Assembly (NCBI RefSeq): GCF_000144405.1
Contig: NC_014371.1
Coordinates: 1,024,501-1,088,500 of the forward strand
DNA length: 64,000 nt
Reading direction: 5' to 3'
From: Prevotella melaninogenica ATCC 25845
Lineage (GTDB): Bacteria > Bacteroidota > Bacteroidia > Bacteroidales > Bacteroidaceae
The notes under the pieces are model-generated. The model worked only from the letters and a program-made list of their open reading frames with translations. It made no database searches and had not been told where the DNA came from. Each line of letters starts with the position of its first letter. Within the stretch, counting starts at the first letter, position 1. The position numbers were made by a program, and so were the translations under genes. Of the stretch, positions 1 to 9,158 are shown one piece after another.

Positions 1-224
1 CCATTGACAGTTCTATTTCCTAAACTTGCCTTTGCCGTTTCCAATGCTTGATAAACATTCTGTTGCTTATCAAGATTGAGGAACTTCACAATATCGTCAT
101 TCGTTACTTCTGCCGCATTTTGCTCAGTAGATGGGTTTGGTTGTACTGGATCCGACGAACTTCCTTCACCTCCACAAGCAGCACAGAGTAATACTATAGA
201 TACCGCAAGAATTATTTTTCTCAT
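1..224 (-). CDS. Lipoprotein, C-terminal part outside window
   Basis: The reverse strand reads an open frame from ATG at 222-224 to the window edge. It starts MRKIILAVSIVLLCAACGG, a signal peptide with the lipobox LCAAC, so the product should be a lipidated envelope protein. The next ~25 residues are Ser/Pro/Asn-rich and look like a flexible linker. The visible mature part (DDIVKFLNLDKQQNVYQALE) is not a family I recognise. Only about 74 codons are present, so no function is assigned. A TATCTTTG-like box on the reverse strand at 336-343 could be its -7 element. Confidence 0.75.
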   Translation of the reverse strand, partial: MRKIILAVSIVLLCAACGGEGSSSDPVQPNPSTEQNAAEVTNDDIVKFLNLDKQQNVYQALETAKASLGNRTVN

Positions 225-558
225 TGTTTTTATCCTGTTTTTTAATAATCATTGCACTTCACACCCTCACTTCTTACCATTCTAACAAAGCAGTGTAAAG
301 CTATTGAATCTTTGCAACTCACAATGATTCAGATGCAAAGATACTTAAAAAACTCAAAAAATCAGTATCGGCATAAGACTTTATCATTAATCCATAGACA
401 AAACATCTCACACATGATGCCAATGAAAATATCGGACGAATAATCTGAATTATAACACTCTGACAAGCCCCCCATTCGAACAATTGTAAATGATAAAATC
501 TGAATTAACATAGTTTTCTGCTCACATTTCAACATTTTTTTATAATTTTGCCACCATC
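225..558. other. Intergenic region between divergent genes
   Basis: This 334-bp gap separates the leftward lipoprotein from the rightward zinc-ribbon gene. It holds a possible reverse-strand -7 box (336-343) and the forward -7 box at 543-550. I see no gene; the short frame at 252-443 has no coding character. Confidence 0.5.
543..550 (+). promoter_or_regulatory. Bacteroidetes -7 box (TAATTTTG)
   Basis: TAATTTTG fits the TAnnTTTG -7 consensus. It lies only 8 bases before the ATG at 559, so the transcript would be leaderless or nearly so. The -33 region is poorly defined. Confidence 0.5.
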
Positions 559-1119
559 ATGAGATATACTGTCAAATGCAATAACTGCGGTCGCGACTTT
601 GTAGCTGAGACTGAGCAATATGGGACAATGAAATATCGTTGCCCTTATTGTGGTAATGTGTTGAACTGTAGGTTTGATGCCCCTAAGTCTTTCCGCACAC
701 GTGCTCGTTCCGTTATTCCATTGGCTGACGCCTCACCTATTGAGGTAAAGAAAGCCAAGGATCTTCCTACAGTCTCAACCCATCTCGTTAGTTCGCCTTC
801 AAAAGAGAAGCTTGCTGAGATGAGAAGTAAGCTGATGGAGGCTTCTCAGCGTGCCCTTCACGTATCTAAGCAAGCCGGTGAGACCTTGAAGAATGCGACA
901 GAAAGTACCAGTGAGTTTGTAAACAAATCGTCTTCTTGGCTTCGTCGTTTTCAAGAGAAATACACAGATGGCGACCTTTGGATATTCTTTGGCTTCAGTT
1001 TTATCTTCCTCCTTTCGGTCTTTGTAGGACTTTTCGTTTGTGCAGAGGTAGTGAAACTCTTATCAGAGGGACACTCATGGCTGTTTAAAAACTATATTGA
1101 AATAAGAAATTCTATCTAA
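559..1119 (+). CDS. Zinc-ribbon membrane protein
   Basis: A 186-residue protein that opens with a zinc ribbon: CNNCG at about residues 8-12 and CPYCG at about 28-32. A polar, Lys/Ser-rich middle (60-140) follows, then one strongly hydrophobic segment near residues 140-165 that should cross the membrane, with a short tail. The first residues already belong to the zinc ribbon, which fixes the start even though it lies almost on the promoter. The layout resembles small Bacteroidales zinc-ribbon proteins of unknown function. It may bind metal or nucleic acid at the cytoplasmic face of the membrane, but that is inference. Confidence 0.75.
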   Translation: MRYTVKCNNCGRDFVAETEQYGTMKYRCPYCGNVLNCRFDAPKSFRTRARSVIPLADASPIEVKKAKDLPTVSTHLVSSPSKEKLAEMRSKLMEASQRALHVSKQAGETLKNATESTSEFVNKSSSWLRRFQEKYTDGDLWIFFGFSFIFLLSVFVGLFVCAEVVKLLSEGHSWLFKNYIEIRNSI

Positions 1120-1621
1120 TATTTGCATTTCTTACATCCTCTTATCTTCTGTTTTTGAGTAACAGGTGTTTAGAAATATCCTTACATTTCGAGGGTGCTT
1201 TTAGTCCTTATCTTAGCTAAAAAAGGGCTTAAAAGAAGACTGCTATAAGCAACAGATAATCAAATAGTTATAAAGTCGTATCCTAAAAGGTGCTTTCTAA
1301 GGGTTCAAAAGGGCGTTAGTTAGCGTCTTAAAGGGCATCTTTAGCAAGCCTAAAGGGCGTCTTTTCAAAGCCAATTAAGCATCTATTGATTTTTGATTAG
1401 TGACTTTTTTATTACAACTAATCAAATACTATCATTCTTTCCCTTACTTTCTTGCCTACTTATCAATGTGTTTTTTCGCGTGTGTTTTCGAAAGCAACCT
1501 ACCCTTTCCGTACTGCTTTTTATATAAGGTAAACACTGCAAAACATGCACTAATATGTGTCCAAGATACAAGTTGGAAATAAAAACGCACGTAATATTAT
1601 GTTAAAGAAGATAAAACATGC
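1120..1621. other. Intergenic region carrying a 96-bp repeat
   Basis: No gene is supported here. The region carries copy R1 of the 96-bp family (1285-1380). The 60-codon frame at 1400-1582 is Phe/Cys/Leu-rich and looks like chance translation of T-rich DNA. Confidence 0.5.
1285..1380 (+). repeat. 96-bp intergenic repeat, copy R1
   Basis: First of five copies (also 7165-7260, 16498-16593 inverted, 35942-36037, about 41191-41286 inverted). It starts AAAAGGTGCTT, contains CAAAAGGGCGTTAGT and an AAAGGGCATCTTT-like middle, and ends ATTAAGC. The first arm can pair with the (A)GCACCTTTT-like middle, giving a hairpin. Function unknown. Confidence 0.8.
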
Positions 1622-1649
1622 TTGAATTAAAAAAAATACTATAATTTTG
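1622..1649 (+). promoter_or_regulatory. Promoter of susC/susD pair
   Basis: TTG at 1622-1624, 17 bases, then TAATTTTG at 1642-1649, matching the Bacteroidetes -33/-7 pattern. The leader to the ATG at 1733 is about 75 nt. Confidence 0.6.
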
Positions 1650-1732
1650 CACATATCTAAGCAATCGACAACCTAAGTGCCATATCTAATGTCACAAGAC
1701 CTAAACAAAATATAAATAAAAACCTTTTAAGC

Positions 1733-4700
1733 ATGAAAGCTATGAGAAAATCTAACCTTGGAAGGTCGCTGCTACTGGTAGTGCCCCTTGTGTGTTGTCC
1801 TTATACTGCACATAAGGCATACGCCACCCAGACAGTAACCATACAGGCGCAGGCCTCTGTTATCAAAGGAAAAGTTATCGATTCACGTACAGGCGAACCG
1901 GTCATAAGTGCCAGTGTCACCGTAAGTGGTACGAAGAAAATCGCTCTTACCAACATTGATGGTGAGTTCTCTATCGACGCAAAGGCTGGTGAGGAGCTGG
2001 TGATTACGTCCTTAGGCTATGAGAAAACGACGGTGCGAGCTGAAAACAACATGACCGTAAGCATGGTTTCTTCATCTACGATGCTTAGCGAAACAGTGGT
2101 TGTGGGCTATAGCACGCAGAAACGAAACAGTCTGACAGGTTCGTTGCAGAGTATTGATAGTAAAGAACTTACTAACATTACGACGGCTAATGTCACCAAT
2201 ATGTTGACAGGTAAGGTGCCTGGAATGAACGTTATGCCGGGTTCTGGTAAGCCGGGTTCGTTCGGTGCCATCATCGTTCGTGGTAAGTCTACTATCAACG
2301 GTAGTACTGCTCCACTGTGGGTTATCGATGGAGTAATCGTCGGGAAAGACCCAGGTGACATCAATCCTAACGACATCGAGACACTCACCGTACTCAAAGA
2401 TGCAGCCTCAACAGCTATCTATGGTTCGCAGGGTGCCAATGGTGTTATCGTTGTAACAACTAAGGGAGCAAAGTCTGGTAAGACTTCTATTACCTTCTCT
2501 GCCAAGATGGGCGTTTCAACTCTGAACAATGGTAAAGTGAAGATGATGGATGGAGCCGAGCTATACGACTATTATAAGTCGTTTACTAATGCTGCTGAGA
2601 TTGCTTTCCCACGCTGGAATGATAAGCTCCGTGATAGTAATTTCGACTGGTGGAAGTTGGCTACACACACTGGAAACGTTCAGAATTACGACCTTACTAT
2701 TAACAGTGGTGGTGAGAAGTTGAGTGCTGTCTTCACTGGTGGTGTCTATAAAGAGGATGGTGCTGTGCGTGGATACGACTTCACTCGATACAATACGATG
2801 ATGAAGCTGAACTTCAAACCTTATTCTTGGATTGCTATCCGTCCATCCTTTAATGGTAGCAAGGGGGTGATTGACGACCGTCAACGCTCTACCTATTCTA
2901 TGTATTCTATGCTACCATGGGATAGCCCTTACGATGAAACCGGCAAGATTGTTGGCAATAGATCATCATCATGGGTGAATAGCAACTCTACCAATTACCT
3001 TTACGAATTGCAGTATAATTGGAGCAAGTACGATTCTTATGCCTTTAATGGCAACTTCGACTTTGACATCTATCTCACTGATTGGCTGACGTTCTCTTCT
3101 GTGAATAGCTATCGTTGGAGTACCCACCTTGATAAGAGTTACGCTGATCCTCGTACATCAGGTGCAGAGGGTAAGGGTCGTGTGAGTGAAAGCACGAGCA
3201 CGAACACACGTCGTTATACGAACCAACTGCTGAAAGCAACACGTAGTTTCGGTGATTATCATGGCTTCTTAATGCTTGGTTATGAGTTTAATGATGGTGA
3301 ATATCGCTATCATAGTAGTGACGGAACTGGCTTAGTTCCGGGCTTTGCTCAACTTGATATTACCTCAACTCCTGAGGCTGTGGGAGGTAATAAATTCGAG
3401 TGGGCAGTGCAGTCTTTCTTCGCAAACCTCAATGCTGATTATGCCAATAAGTACTTGCTTCAACTCTCACTGAGAACTGACGGTGCAAGTAACTTTGGTT
3501 CTGATGCTGCTTATGGTACGTTCTTCTCAGTCAGTGGTGGCTGGGTTGCTACGGCTGAGAAGTGGTTTAAGGTACCTTGTATTGACTATTTGAAGGTGCG
3601 TGCATCGTTTGGTTCAGTAGGAAGTCGCCCTAACAGCCTCTATCCTCAATACGGACTTTACAGCTTACGTGCAAGCTATAACGAGGTTCCTGGTGCTGTA
3701 ATCGCTCAGCTTGCCAATAAGAAACTGACTTGGGAGAAGAGCTATACCACTGGCGTAGGTATCGACTTGAATATGTTTAAACGTCTGCGTATGACCTTCG
3801 ACTTCTATAGCAAGCGTACAAGCAACCTACTATTTGCAGTGCCTATATCTGGTGTTATCGGTGTGACAAGCATCTGGCAGAACATTGGTGAGCTTACCAA
3901 CACAGGCTTTGAGACTACTATTTCGGCTGATATCATCAAGAGTAAGGACCTCACTTGGACAGTTGATGCCAACCTTTCTACCAACTCAAACAAGATTAAG
4001 AAGTTGTATAGCGGTAGAGACCAGATTATTGAAGGTGATGGTATTGCTGGTTCAACCAACACGTTGTTACGTCCGGGTCTGAGCGCAGATACTTATTATT
4101 TGCGTGAATGGGCAGGTGTTGACCCAGAGAACGGTGCACCACAATGGTACACAACGGATGCGAATGGCAATCGTGTTATTACCCATAGCTATGCCAAGGC
4201 AGACCAAGTAGCCCTCGACAAGCGTGCCACTCCAAGTGTATTCGGTAGCTTCTCTACCACACTTACCTATAAGAACTTTGACTTCAACGCTGTCTTCGGT
4301 TACTCAATGGGTGCTTACATCTATAACTACTCACGACAGGAGTATGACTCAGATGGTGCTTATACCGATCGTAACCAGTTCAGTTTGCAGAAAGGTTGGA
4401 AGAGATGGGCACAGAAGGGAGACGTGGCAACACACCCAGTTGCTGCCTATAACAACCCTTCAAACTCTAACAAGGCGTCAACTCGCTACTTAGAGAGCTC
4501 TGACTTCTTGAAGCTTCGCTCAATTACTTTGGGTTACAACTTCAGCCTTAAGAGTGATATCGTGAAGGCATTGCGCGTTTATATCAGTGGTGAAAACCTC
4601 TTCTGCATCACCAATTATTCTGGTGTAGACCCAGAATTGCCTGCTGCTGATGGTGGTCGCAATGCTTCTGGCGAACGCTCAACAGCCCTTTCAATCTCAA

Positions 4701-4762
4701 CAGGCGCTGGTGTTTATCCTTCTGTTCGTAAGTTTATGCTCGGCGTTAACGTCACATTCTAA
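1733..4762 (+). CDS. SusC/RagA-family TonB-dependent transporter
   Basis: A 1009-residue outer-membrane transporter. A signal peptide ends around residue 31. Next come a carboxypeptidase-D regulatory-like fold (about 45-110, VIKGKVIDSRTGEPV), the SusC signature and TonB box region (SETVVVGYSTQKR), a plug domain (about 120-240) and a long beta-barrel ending in an aromatic residue (MLGVNVTF). Together with the SusD-like lipoprotein 16 bp downstream it should import an oligosaccharide or peptide by a TonB-driven pedal-bin mechanism. No glycoside hydrolase or sensor gene is attached, so the substrate cannot be named. The size is normal for the family and the frame is intact. Confidence 0.96.
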   Translation: MKAMRKSNLGRSLLLVVPLVCCPYTAHKAYATQTVTIQAQASVIKGKVIDSRTGEPVISASVTVSGTKKIALTNIDGEFSIDAKAGEELVITSLGYEKTTVRAENNMTVSMVSSSTMLSETVVVGYSTQKRNSLTGSLQSIDSKELTNITTANVTNMLTGKVPGMNVMPGSGKPGSFGAIIVRGKSTINGSTAPLWVIDGVIVGKDPGDINPNDIETLTVLKDAASTAIYGSQGANGVIVVTTKGAKSGKTSITFSAKMGVSTLNNGKVKMMDGAELYDYYKSFTNAAEIAFPRWNDKLRDSNFDWWKLATHTGNVQNYDLTINSGGEKLSAVFTGGVYKEDGAVRGYDFTRYNTMMKLNFKPYSWIAIRPSFNGSKGVIDDRQRSTYSMYSMLPWDSPYDETGKIVGNRSSSWVNSNSTNYLYELQYNWSKYDSYAFNGNFDFDIYLTDWLTFSSVNSYRWSTHLDKSYADPRTSGAEGKGRVSESTSTNTRRYTNQLLKATRSFGDYHGFLMLGYEFNDGEYRYHSSDGTGLVPGFAQLDITSTPEAVGGNKFEWAVQSFFANLNADYANKYLLQLSLRTDGASNFGSDAAYGTFFSVSGGWVATAEKWFKVPCIDYLKVRASFGSVGSRPNSLYPQYGLYSLRASYNEVPGAVIAQLANKKLTWEKSYTTGVGIDLNMFKRLRMTFDFYSKRTSNLLFAVPISGVIGVTSIWQNIGELTNTGFETTISADIIKSKDLTWTVDANLSTNSNKIKKLYSGRDQIIEGDGIAGSTNTLLRPGLSADTYYLREWAGVDPENGAPQWYTTDANGNRVITHSYAKADQVALDKRATPSVFGSFSTTLTYKNFDFNAVFGYSMGAYIYNYSRQEYDSDGAYTDRNQFSLQKGWKRWAQKGDVATHPVAAYNNPSNSNKASTRYLESSDFLKLRSITLGYNFSLKSDIVKALRVYISGENLFCITNYSGVDPELPAADGGRNASGERSTALSISTGAGVYPSVRKFMLGVNVTF

Positions 4763-4778
4763 ATAAAGAATCTGCCCT

Positions 4779-6533
4779 ATGAAAAAAGTATATGTGCTGC
4801 TCTTAGCAGCTATTGCAATGGTATCGTGTAGCGTAGAGCGTCATCCTGAATACATGATGGATGATGATACCATGACTAAAAACATTGATGAGAGTTTTCC
4901 ATCGCTACTGAATGGATGCTATGGATTCCTAAAAACGTGGTCGGACCCTATGTATCGCTGTGGCGAATACGCAGGAGATAACATCATGATTCGTGGTACT
5001 TCCACCGATGCTTTCTATGAGTTTATCTCTTATTCGCGCACTCCTAATAACTACCGATTGCAGAATTTCTGGGATTATAGCTATAAAGTGGTTGCGCAGG
5101 CATCTAATATTATCAAGGATATTCCTGAAGGTAAGAGTACGGTTACCGATACACAGTTGGGAGAATGCTACTATCTGCGTGGCATGATTTACTTCTATCT
5201 CTGTCGTGCATACGGTAGACCATACGCGCAAAACCCTGATACAAACCTCGGTATGCCTATCGTTAACGGTACACCTGACGACCCAGTACACGCTGTATTG
5301 CCAAATCGCTCTACTGTGAAAGAGACCTACGAACAGGCAATTAAGGACTTGGAGAAGGCGGCTTCACTGATGACAGAAGACCTGCACAGCGAAGAACGTT
5401 GTATCTTTGCTTCTAAAGAGGCTGCTTGGGCTATGTTGAGTAGAATCTATCTCTATATGAGTGGAACTTACGAAACACCTAACACTGCCTACGCTCAGAA
5501 GAGCGTTGAGTACGCAACAAAGGTGATTGACTCTGGTAAGTTTAGTCTGTTGAGCCGTAAGGACTATGGCGTTAGCAACACCCTTGAACCAGAAAACAAT
5601 CCAGAAAACATCTTCGTGGTGAAAAGAGTAGACTCTGAGTTCCCTGGTTGGGATTATTATTACACCATCGGCGGTATGTATTCAAATATCGGTGGTATGG
5701 GTTGGGGCGAAATGTATGCGTCTGGTAAATACCTTGACTTGCTGAACGAGACTGGACAGAACGACTGGTTTAATAAGAAGTACACCGATATCCGTGCACA
5801 ATTCATTGAACCACAGTATGTAAAAGACAAGACAGACAAGTATGTTCCTGTCTTCCGTTTCATCAAGAATGTCTATGATGCCAAGGGTAATCAGGTGAAT
5901 TTCAACTACGTACAGTTGCGTTATACTCGTCAGCCAGACAATAGTTTGACTTGCGATACCACTGGAACGGGACACACTACCCCACTTGTTCTCACCCCAA
6001 TCGACCCTGCACAGCGTCTTTACTCGATTAATTATCAGGGACATACCTATCGTGGTGTACTTGACTATCAGATGAAGCTCAACCGCGTTTATCCTATGTT
6101 CTATGTTGTGAAGTGCTCTCGTCAGGGTGGCAAGGAGAATCAGTTGTATTCGCCTATCATCTCTCGTCTCGACGAAATGTATCTCAATCGTGCTGAAGCA
6201 AATGTGAAGTTGGGTAATATCGCCAGTGCAATGGCTGACGTGAACACAATCCGTGAGCGTGCTATCGTAGGTGGAAGCTATACGAGTGCCCAGTTTACTG
6301 CTGCCACAGCAAAGACGTTGGTGGATAAAGAACGTCAGTTAGAGTTGGCGTTTGAGGCAGAGCGCAGCTACGATGTGTTCCGCAATGGCGACACCCTTAC
6401 ACGTCGTTTCCCTGGTCCTCATCAGCCAATGGTTGACATTCCAGCAACCGACTACCGTGTGATTTACTTCATTCCACAGTCGGCTATCAATGCCTATAAG
6501 GGCAATCTGGAACAAAATCCAAGTAGTAACTAA
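4779..6533 (+). CDS. SusD/RagB-family surface lipoprotein
   Basis: A 584-residue SusD-like protein with a lipoprotein signal (MKKVYVLLLAAIAMVSC, acylated Cys at 17). The N-terminal part has the helical TPR-like SusD fold. The C-terminal RagB/SusD domain carries the typical stretches DEMYLNRAEANVKLG and DKERQLELAFEAERSYDVFRNG. It forms the ligand-capturing lid on the SusC partner encoded just upstream and is cotranscribed with it (16-bp spacing). The substrate is unknown. Confidence 0.96.
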   Translation: MKKVYVLLLAAIAMVSCSVERHPEYMMDDDTMTKNIDESFPSLLNGCYGFLKTWSDPMYRCGEYAGDNIMIRGTSTDAFYEFISYSRTPNNYRLQNFWDYSYKVVAQASNIIKDIPEGKSTVTDTQLGECYYLRGMIYFYLCRAYGRPYAQNPDTNLGMPIVNGTPDDPVHAVLPNRSTVKETYEQAIKDLEKAASLMTEDLHSEERCIFASKEAAWAMLSRIYLYMSGTYETPNTAYAQKSVEYATKVIDSGKFSLLSRKDYGVSNTLEPENNPENIFVVKRVDSEFPGWDYYYTIGGMYSNIGGMGWGEMYASGKYLDLLNETGQNDWFNKKYTDIRAQFIEPQYVKDKTDKYVPVFRFIKNVYDAKGNQVNFNYVQLRYTRQPDNSLTCDTTGTGHTTPLVLTPIDPAQRLYSINYQGHTYRGVLDYQMKLNRVYPMFYVVKCSRQGGKENQLYSPIISRLDEMYLNRAEANVKLGNIASAMADVNTIRERAIVGGSYTSAQFTAATAKTLVDKERQLELAFEAERSYDVFRNGDTLTRRFPGPHQPMVDIPATDYRVIYFIPQSAINAYKGNLEQNPSSN

Positions 6534-6555
6534 CACACTTTAGAGACTGACAACT

Positions 6556-6600
6556 GATGTGTAGCGTGGCTGAAAAGTGTTTTCTCAGCCCATACACATC
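6556..6600 (+). terminator. Hairpin after susD-like gene
   Basis: A two-part stem: GATGTGTA (6556-6563) with TACACATC (6593-6600), and inside it GGCTGA with TCAGCC (6568-6590). There is no strong T-run, so it may protect the 3' end rather than terminate alone. Confidence 0.5.
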
Positions 6601-6682
6601 CTGTTGTCCTCTCTTTTCATCAGCCTAATAATAGGGAGGGCTATATCGTTAGCCTTCAACAAAACTCTTGTAACGTTATATT

Positions 6683-6840
6683 TAAAACTCCAATCGGTTA
6701 TTAGAGCCTAAACATATTTTATTTTATTATCGAGTAGATTGTTTGGCTTTGGAACGCAGGCGTAGTGGACTACGTCAAGTTACAAAGACAAACAAGATGC
6801 TGATAAGAAAATGAAAGATGTTAGGAAACAATACCATAAT
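6683..6840 (+). repeat. Intergenic repeat with covarying hairpin, copy 1
   Basis: About 150 bp that align with 43911-44062, sharing ATTAGAGCCTAAACA, TTATTATCGA, the hairpin and AAAGATGTTAGGAA. The core hairpin is CGTAGTGGACTACG at 6761-6774. In the other copy the loop-closing T-A pair is C-G, which keeps the stem. This suggests a structured RNA or protein site. A second inverted repeat (CCATAATATG/CATATTGTGG) follows at about 6834-6863. Confidence 0.7.
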
Positions 6841-7121
6841 ATGAAACAACCATATTGTGGTCTAATGATTGATTGGGGTTTAAGGCTTGGTTAGCATGCT
6901 AACTAAGCCTTATTCATTTTTCTTTTTGAGTCCTATTCTATACCTTCTTATCGGTTTATTAGTTACTTTCAGGTACTACAAATGGTTACTACATGAATTC
7001 TATAGCTACGGTAAACTTTATTAATTCATATCCTATAAGAAACCCATAGTTCTGAATTTTATTTACATTTACCATTGATTTATTTACCAAAAACAGCCGA
7101 AAAAACGCTTTCCTTACAGCC

Positions 7122-7154
7122 TTTGTAACTCATTCGTTATAAAAGAGTTACAAA
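7122..7154 (+). repeat. Hairpin flanking the 96-bp repeat
   Basis: TTTGTAACTC (7122-7131) and GAGTTACAAA (7145-7154) form a perfect 10-bp stem just before repeat R2. A related hairpin lies beside R3 (about 16605-16640), so the full repeat unit may be longer than 96 bp. Confidence 0.6.
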
Positions 7155-7164
7155 ACTGCTTTTC

Positions 7165-7260
7165 AAAAGGTGCTTAATTGGACTTCAAAAGGGCGTTAGT
7201 AAGGGGCTTAAAGAGCACCTTTTGCAAGCCAAAAAGGCGTTAATTCGAATAAAATTAAGC
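7165..7260 (+). repeat. 96-bp intergenic repeat, copy R2
   Basis: Same length and layout as R1. The AAAAGGTGCTT start can pair with the AGCACCTTTT at its middle. It lies between the convergent susD-like and hxlR-like genes. Confidence 0.85.
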
Positions 7261-7345
7261 CTTAATAAAAATCGAGTAGACGAAAAATACTTACAAAAAG
7301 GGTTGCTAACAGTCGAACTATTAACCTCCAAGACCTCTAAAAAGC

Positions 7346-7714
7346 CTACTTTAAAAGATACTGTTTTCTCGACTCTATAATATCTTCCATGTTCTCACTC
7401 GCCCATGAAAGGAGGTTGTCGATAAGCGGTAGTAGACTTTTCCCTTTCTCCGTAAGCGAATATTCAACGCGGGGAGGTATCTCTGGAAAGACTTCCCGAT
7501 GAATAAGTCCATCACCCTCCAACATCTTCAGCGTTGCAGTCAGCATCTTTTGAGAAATATCGGGTATATTACGTTGCAGTTCCTTAAAGCGTTGGCAATC
7601 GTTGTTCTCCAACGTGAAAAGCACCAACATCGACCACTTGTCCCCTACTCTTGACAGTACATTTCTTATAGGACAGTTAGGATAGAGGGCATCTCTGACT
7701 TCGTTTCTATTCAT
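7346..7714 (-). CDS. HxlR-family transcriptional regulator
   Basis: A 122-residue winged-helix protein with the HxlR hallmarks: CPIRNVLSRVGDKWSMLVLF near residue 14, a helix-turn-helix (FKELQRNIPDISQKMLTATL) and the wing PPRVEYSLTEKG. Such proteins usually respond to oxidative or electrophile stress, often through the N-terminal Cys, which is Cys14 here. It is divergent from the cupin gene, with a 229-bp shared control region containing a near-perfect palindrome at 7837-7850. It probably represses or activates that neighbour and itself; this is inference. Confidence 0.92.
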   Translation of the reverse strand: MNRNEVRDALYPNCPIRNVLSRVGDKWSMLVLFTLENNDCQRFKELQRNIPDISQKMLTATLKMLEGDGLIHREVFPEIPPRVEYSLTEKGKSLLPLIDNLLSWASENMEDIIESRKQYLLK

Positions 7715-7745
7715 ACTTCTAAACTCTTTAAGTCATATTACTGCA

Positions 7746-7753
7746 CAAAAGTA
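7746..7753 (-). promoter_or_regulatory. -7 box for the hxlR-like gene
   Basis: TACTTTTG on the reverse strand, about 30 bases upstream of the start codon. No clear -33 motif. Confidence 0.4.
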
Positions 7754-7836
7754 ACTATTATAAGCTAAGGCTCGCATCTTTTAGTGTTAAACTATGTAAA
7801 ACAAATACCCTTTAAATGCTTTATTATCAGCATTAC

Positions 7837-7850
7837 TTACCTCAAGGTAA
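7837..7850. promoter_or_regulatory. Candidate HxlR operator palindrome
   Basis: TTACCTCAAGGTAA has 6-bp arms around a CA centre. It lies between the divergent hxlR-like and cupin genes, 23 bp upstream of the cupin -33 TTG. Position and symmetry suit a winged-helix dimer site. Confidence 0.5.
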
Positions 7851-7873
7851 CTGGCTGACATTTGCGTGCCTAC

Positions 7874-7904
7874 TTGCAGAATAGACTAAAAGTCAATACC
7901 TTTG
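7874..7904 (+). promoter_or_regulatory. Promoter of cupin gene
   Basis: TTG (7874-7876), 20 bases, TACCTTTG (7897-7904). The start codon is about 40 bases further on. Confidence 0.65.
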
Positions 7905-7943
7905 CATCATCAAAACAAACAAAACAATAAAACAAAAAGAATT

Positions 7944-8396
7944 ATGAAAACAGTTGAAACGATCAAGAATGGTAAGAACTTCACAGCAGTAAACGTAGGT
8001 AAGCTCAGCAATATCAAGGACTATGTGCTCCCACTTGGAGAGATAGAGATTCCGGGTAAGGTATTCGCTGGTCAGGCATTGCAAGCAACAGGTAGCGAAA
8101 TTTCATTCCAGACTCTTGTACCTGGTCAGGACAGTGGTTTCCTTCATACACACAAGACACACGAGGAACTTTACTTTATCCTCAAAGGTGAAGGTGAGTA
8201 TCAGGTTGATGGCGAGGTCTTCCCTGTTACTGAAGGTAGTATTATTCGCGTTGCTCCAGAAGGTAAGCGTGCGCTGAAGAATACTGGTAATGACGAGATG
8301 TTAATGCTCTGCATCCAGTATAAGGCAAACAGCTTTGCTGAGAATGATACACCTGCTGGCGATGGTGTGATACTGAATGAAGAACTGAAATGGTAA
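7944..8396 (+). CDS. Cupin-domain protein
   Basis: A 150-residue single-domain cupin. Motif 1 reads HTHKTHEELYFILKGEG near residues 68-84, with the two His and Glu that normally bind a metal, followed by a second strand motif (VTEGSIIRVAPEG). The ATG at 7944 is preferred to the in-frame codon at 7902, which lies inside the promoter box. Its catalytic role is unknown; related small cupins are often stress-induced dioxygenase- or isomerase-like proteins. It overlaps the next regulator gene by 7 bp and sits beside a divergent HxlR gene, which suggests a redox- or electrophile-responsive unit. Confidence 0.85.
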   Translation: MKTVETIKNGKNFTAVNVGKLSNIKDYVLPLGEIEIPGKVFAGQALQATGSEISFQTLVPGQDSGFLHTHKTHEELYFILKGEGEYQVDGEVFPVTEGSIIRVAPEGKRALKNTGNDEMLMLCIQYKANSFAENDTPAGDGVILNEELKW

Positions 8397-8695
8397 TTGA
8401 CCCACTATTCCCTACGTGTCCGATACGTAATATCCTCTCACGGATATGCGTAGCGGACACGCTTTGCCTTATCCAAACGCTCGGTAAGAAAGGCAGAGCA
8501 ACTTACGAAGAGTTAAGGCATGACCTGCCCGACTCTCCCCTATCCACCTCGCTAAATATACTAAAAGAAGATCGGATTATTGTTGAAAGCGACAAACAAT
8601 ACGTCCTTTCAAACATGGGGAAAGAACTCTTTCCACTCGTCTCAACGCTCATCGCTTGGTGTGAGAGGAATGTTTCCCCATCTCTAAGGCAATAG
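8390..8695 (+). CDS. Small HxlR-like winged-helix protein
   Basis: A 101-residue protein starting inside the end of the cupin gene (ATGG at 8390 overlaps its last codons), so the two are translationally coupled. It keeps CPIRNILSRI near the N-terminus and the helix-turn-helix and C-terminal helix of HxlR proteins. It lacks the KWSML stretch (VADTLCLIQTL instead) and has a shortened wing. It is probably a diverged HxlR paralogue acting on the same control region, possibly by pairing with the regulator at 7346-7714. It ends with TAG. Confidence 0.75.
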   Translation: MVIDPLFPTCPIRNILSRICVADTLCLIQTLGKKGRATYEELRHDLPDSPLSTSLNILKEDRIIVESDKQYVLSNMGKELFPLVSTLIAWCERNVSPSLRQ

Positions 8696-8749
8696 TTCAA
8701 AGAAGGTGTAACATTGTATTTAGTCACATTTCAGACTTCTACAAAACGA

Positions 8750-8787
8750 AAAGGAGTGAAAGAAAATATCGTTTCTTCCACTCCTTT
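8750..8787 (+). terminator. Hairpin after cupin/HxlR operon
   Basis: AAAGGAGTG (8750-8758) pairs with CACTCCTTT (8779-8787), with extra AGAAA/TTTCT pairing inside. It lies 55 bp after the regulator stop; the T-run is weak. The rest of 8788-9090 shows no gene. Confidence 0.6.
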
Positions 8788-9090
8788 CCTGTTATGACCT
8801 TAATCATTCCATTATATCTCAAATCCATCAATCGTTTGAGCAATGCATCACGTCTTATCTCCATTCTATTCTATATTTTTGCACCTATCCGCATTTTTAT
8901 CGACTACAAATGTAATCAATTATTGAGATAAAAGCAAATCTATTTTAAGATAATTCTAACGTATGAAAGGTAGAATCTGCTTTGTGTTACATACATAAAT
9001 AAAAGACTTCATGCACTATATAGCTGAAATAGAACGACGAGTGGATGCAAATATGATTCGAACGGATTATAGACAGTTAGCAAGAACGCA

Positions 9091-9131
9091 AAAAAGATAG
9101 GGAACGACAAATTGTGATTCCCTATCTTTTT
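9091..9131 (-). terminator. Terminator of beta-galactosidase gene
   Basis: A perfect stem AAAAAGATAGGGAA (9091-9104) with TTCCCTATCTTTTT (9118-9131). It has A/T tracts on both sides and may work in both directions. It lies 27 bp past the stop of the leftward gene. Confidence 0.85.
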
Positions 9132-9158
9132 ATTTATCAAATGACTATTATAAGCCCT

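Noticed and set aside
1400..1582. 60-codon forward frame before susC
   Set aside because: T-rich chance frame between a repeat and the promoter, with no ribosome-binding context.
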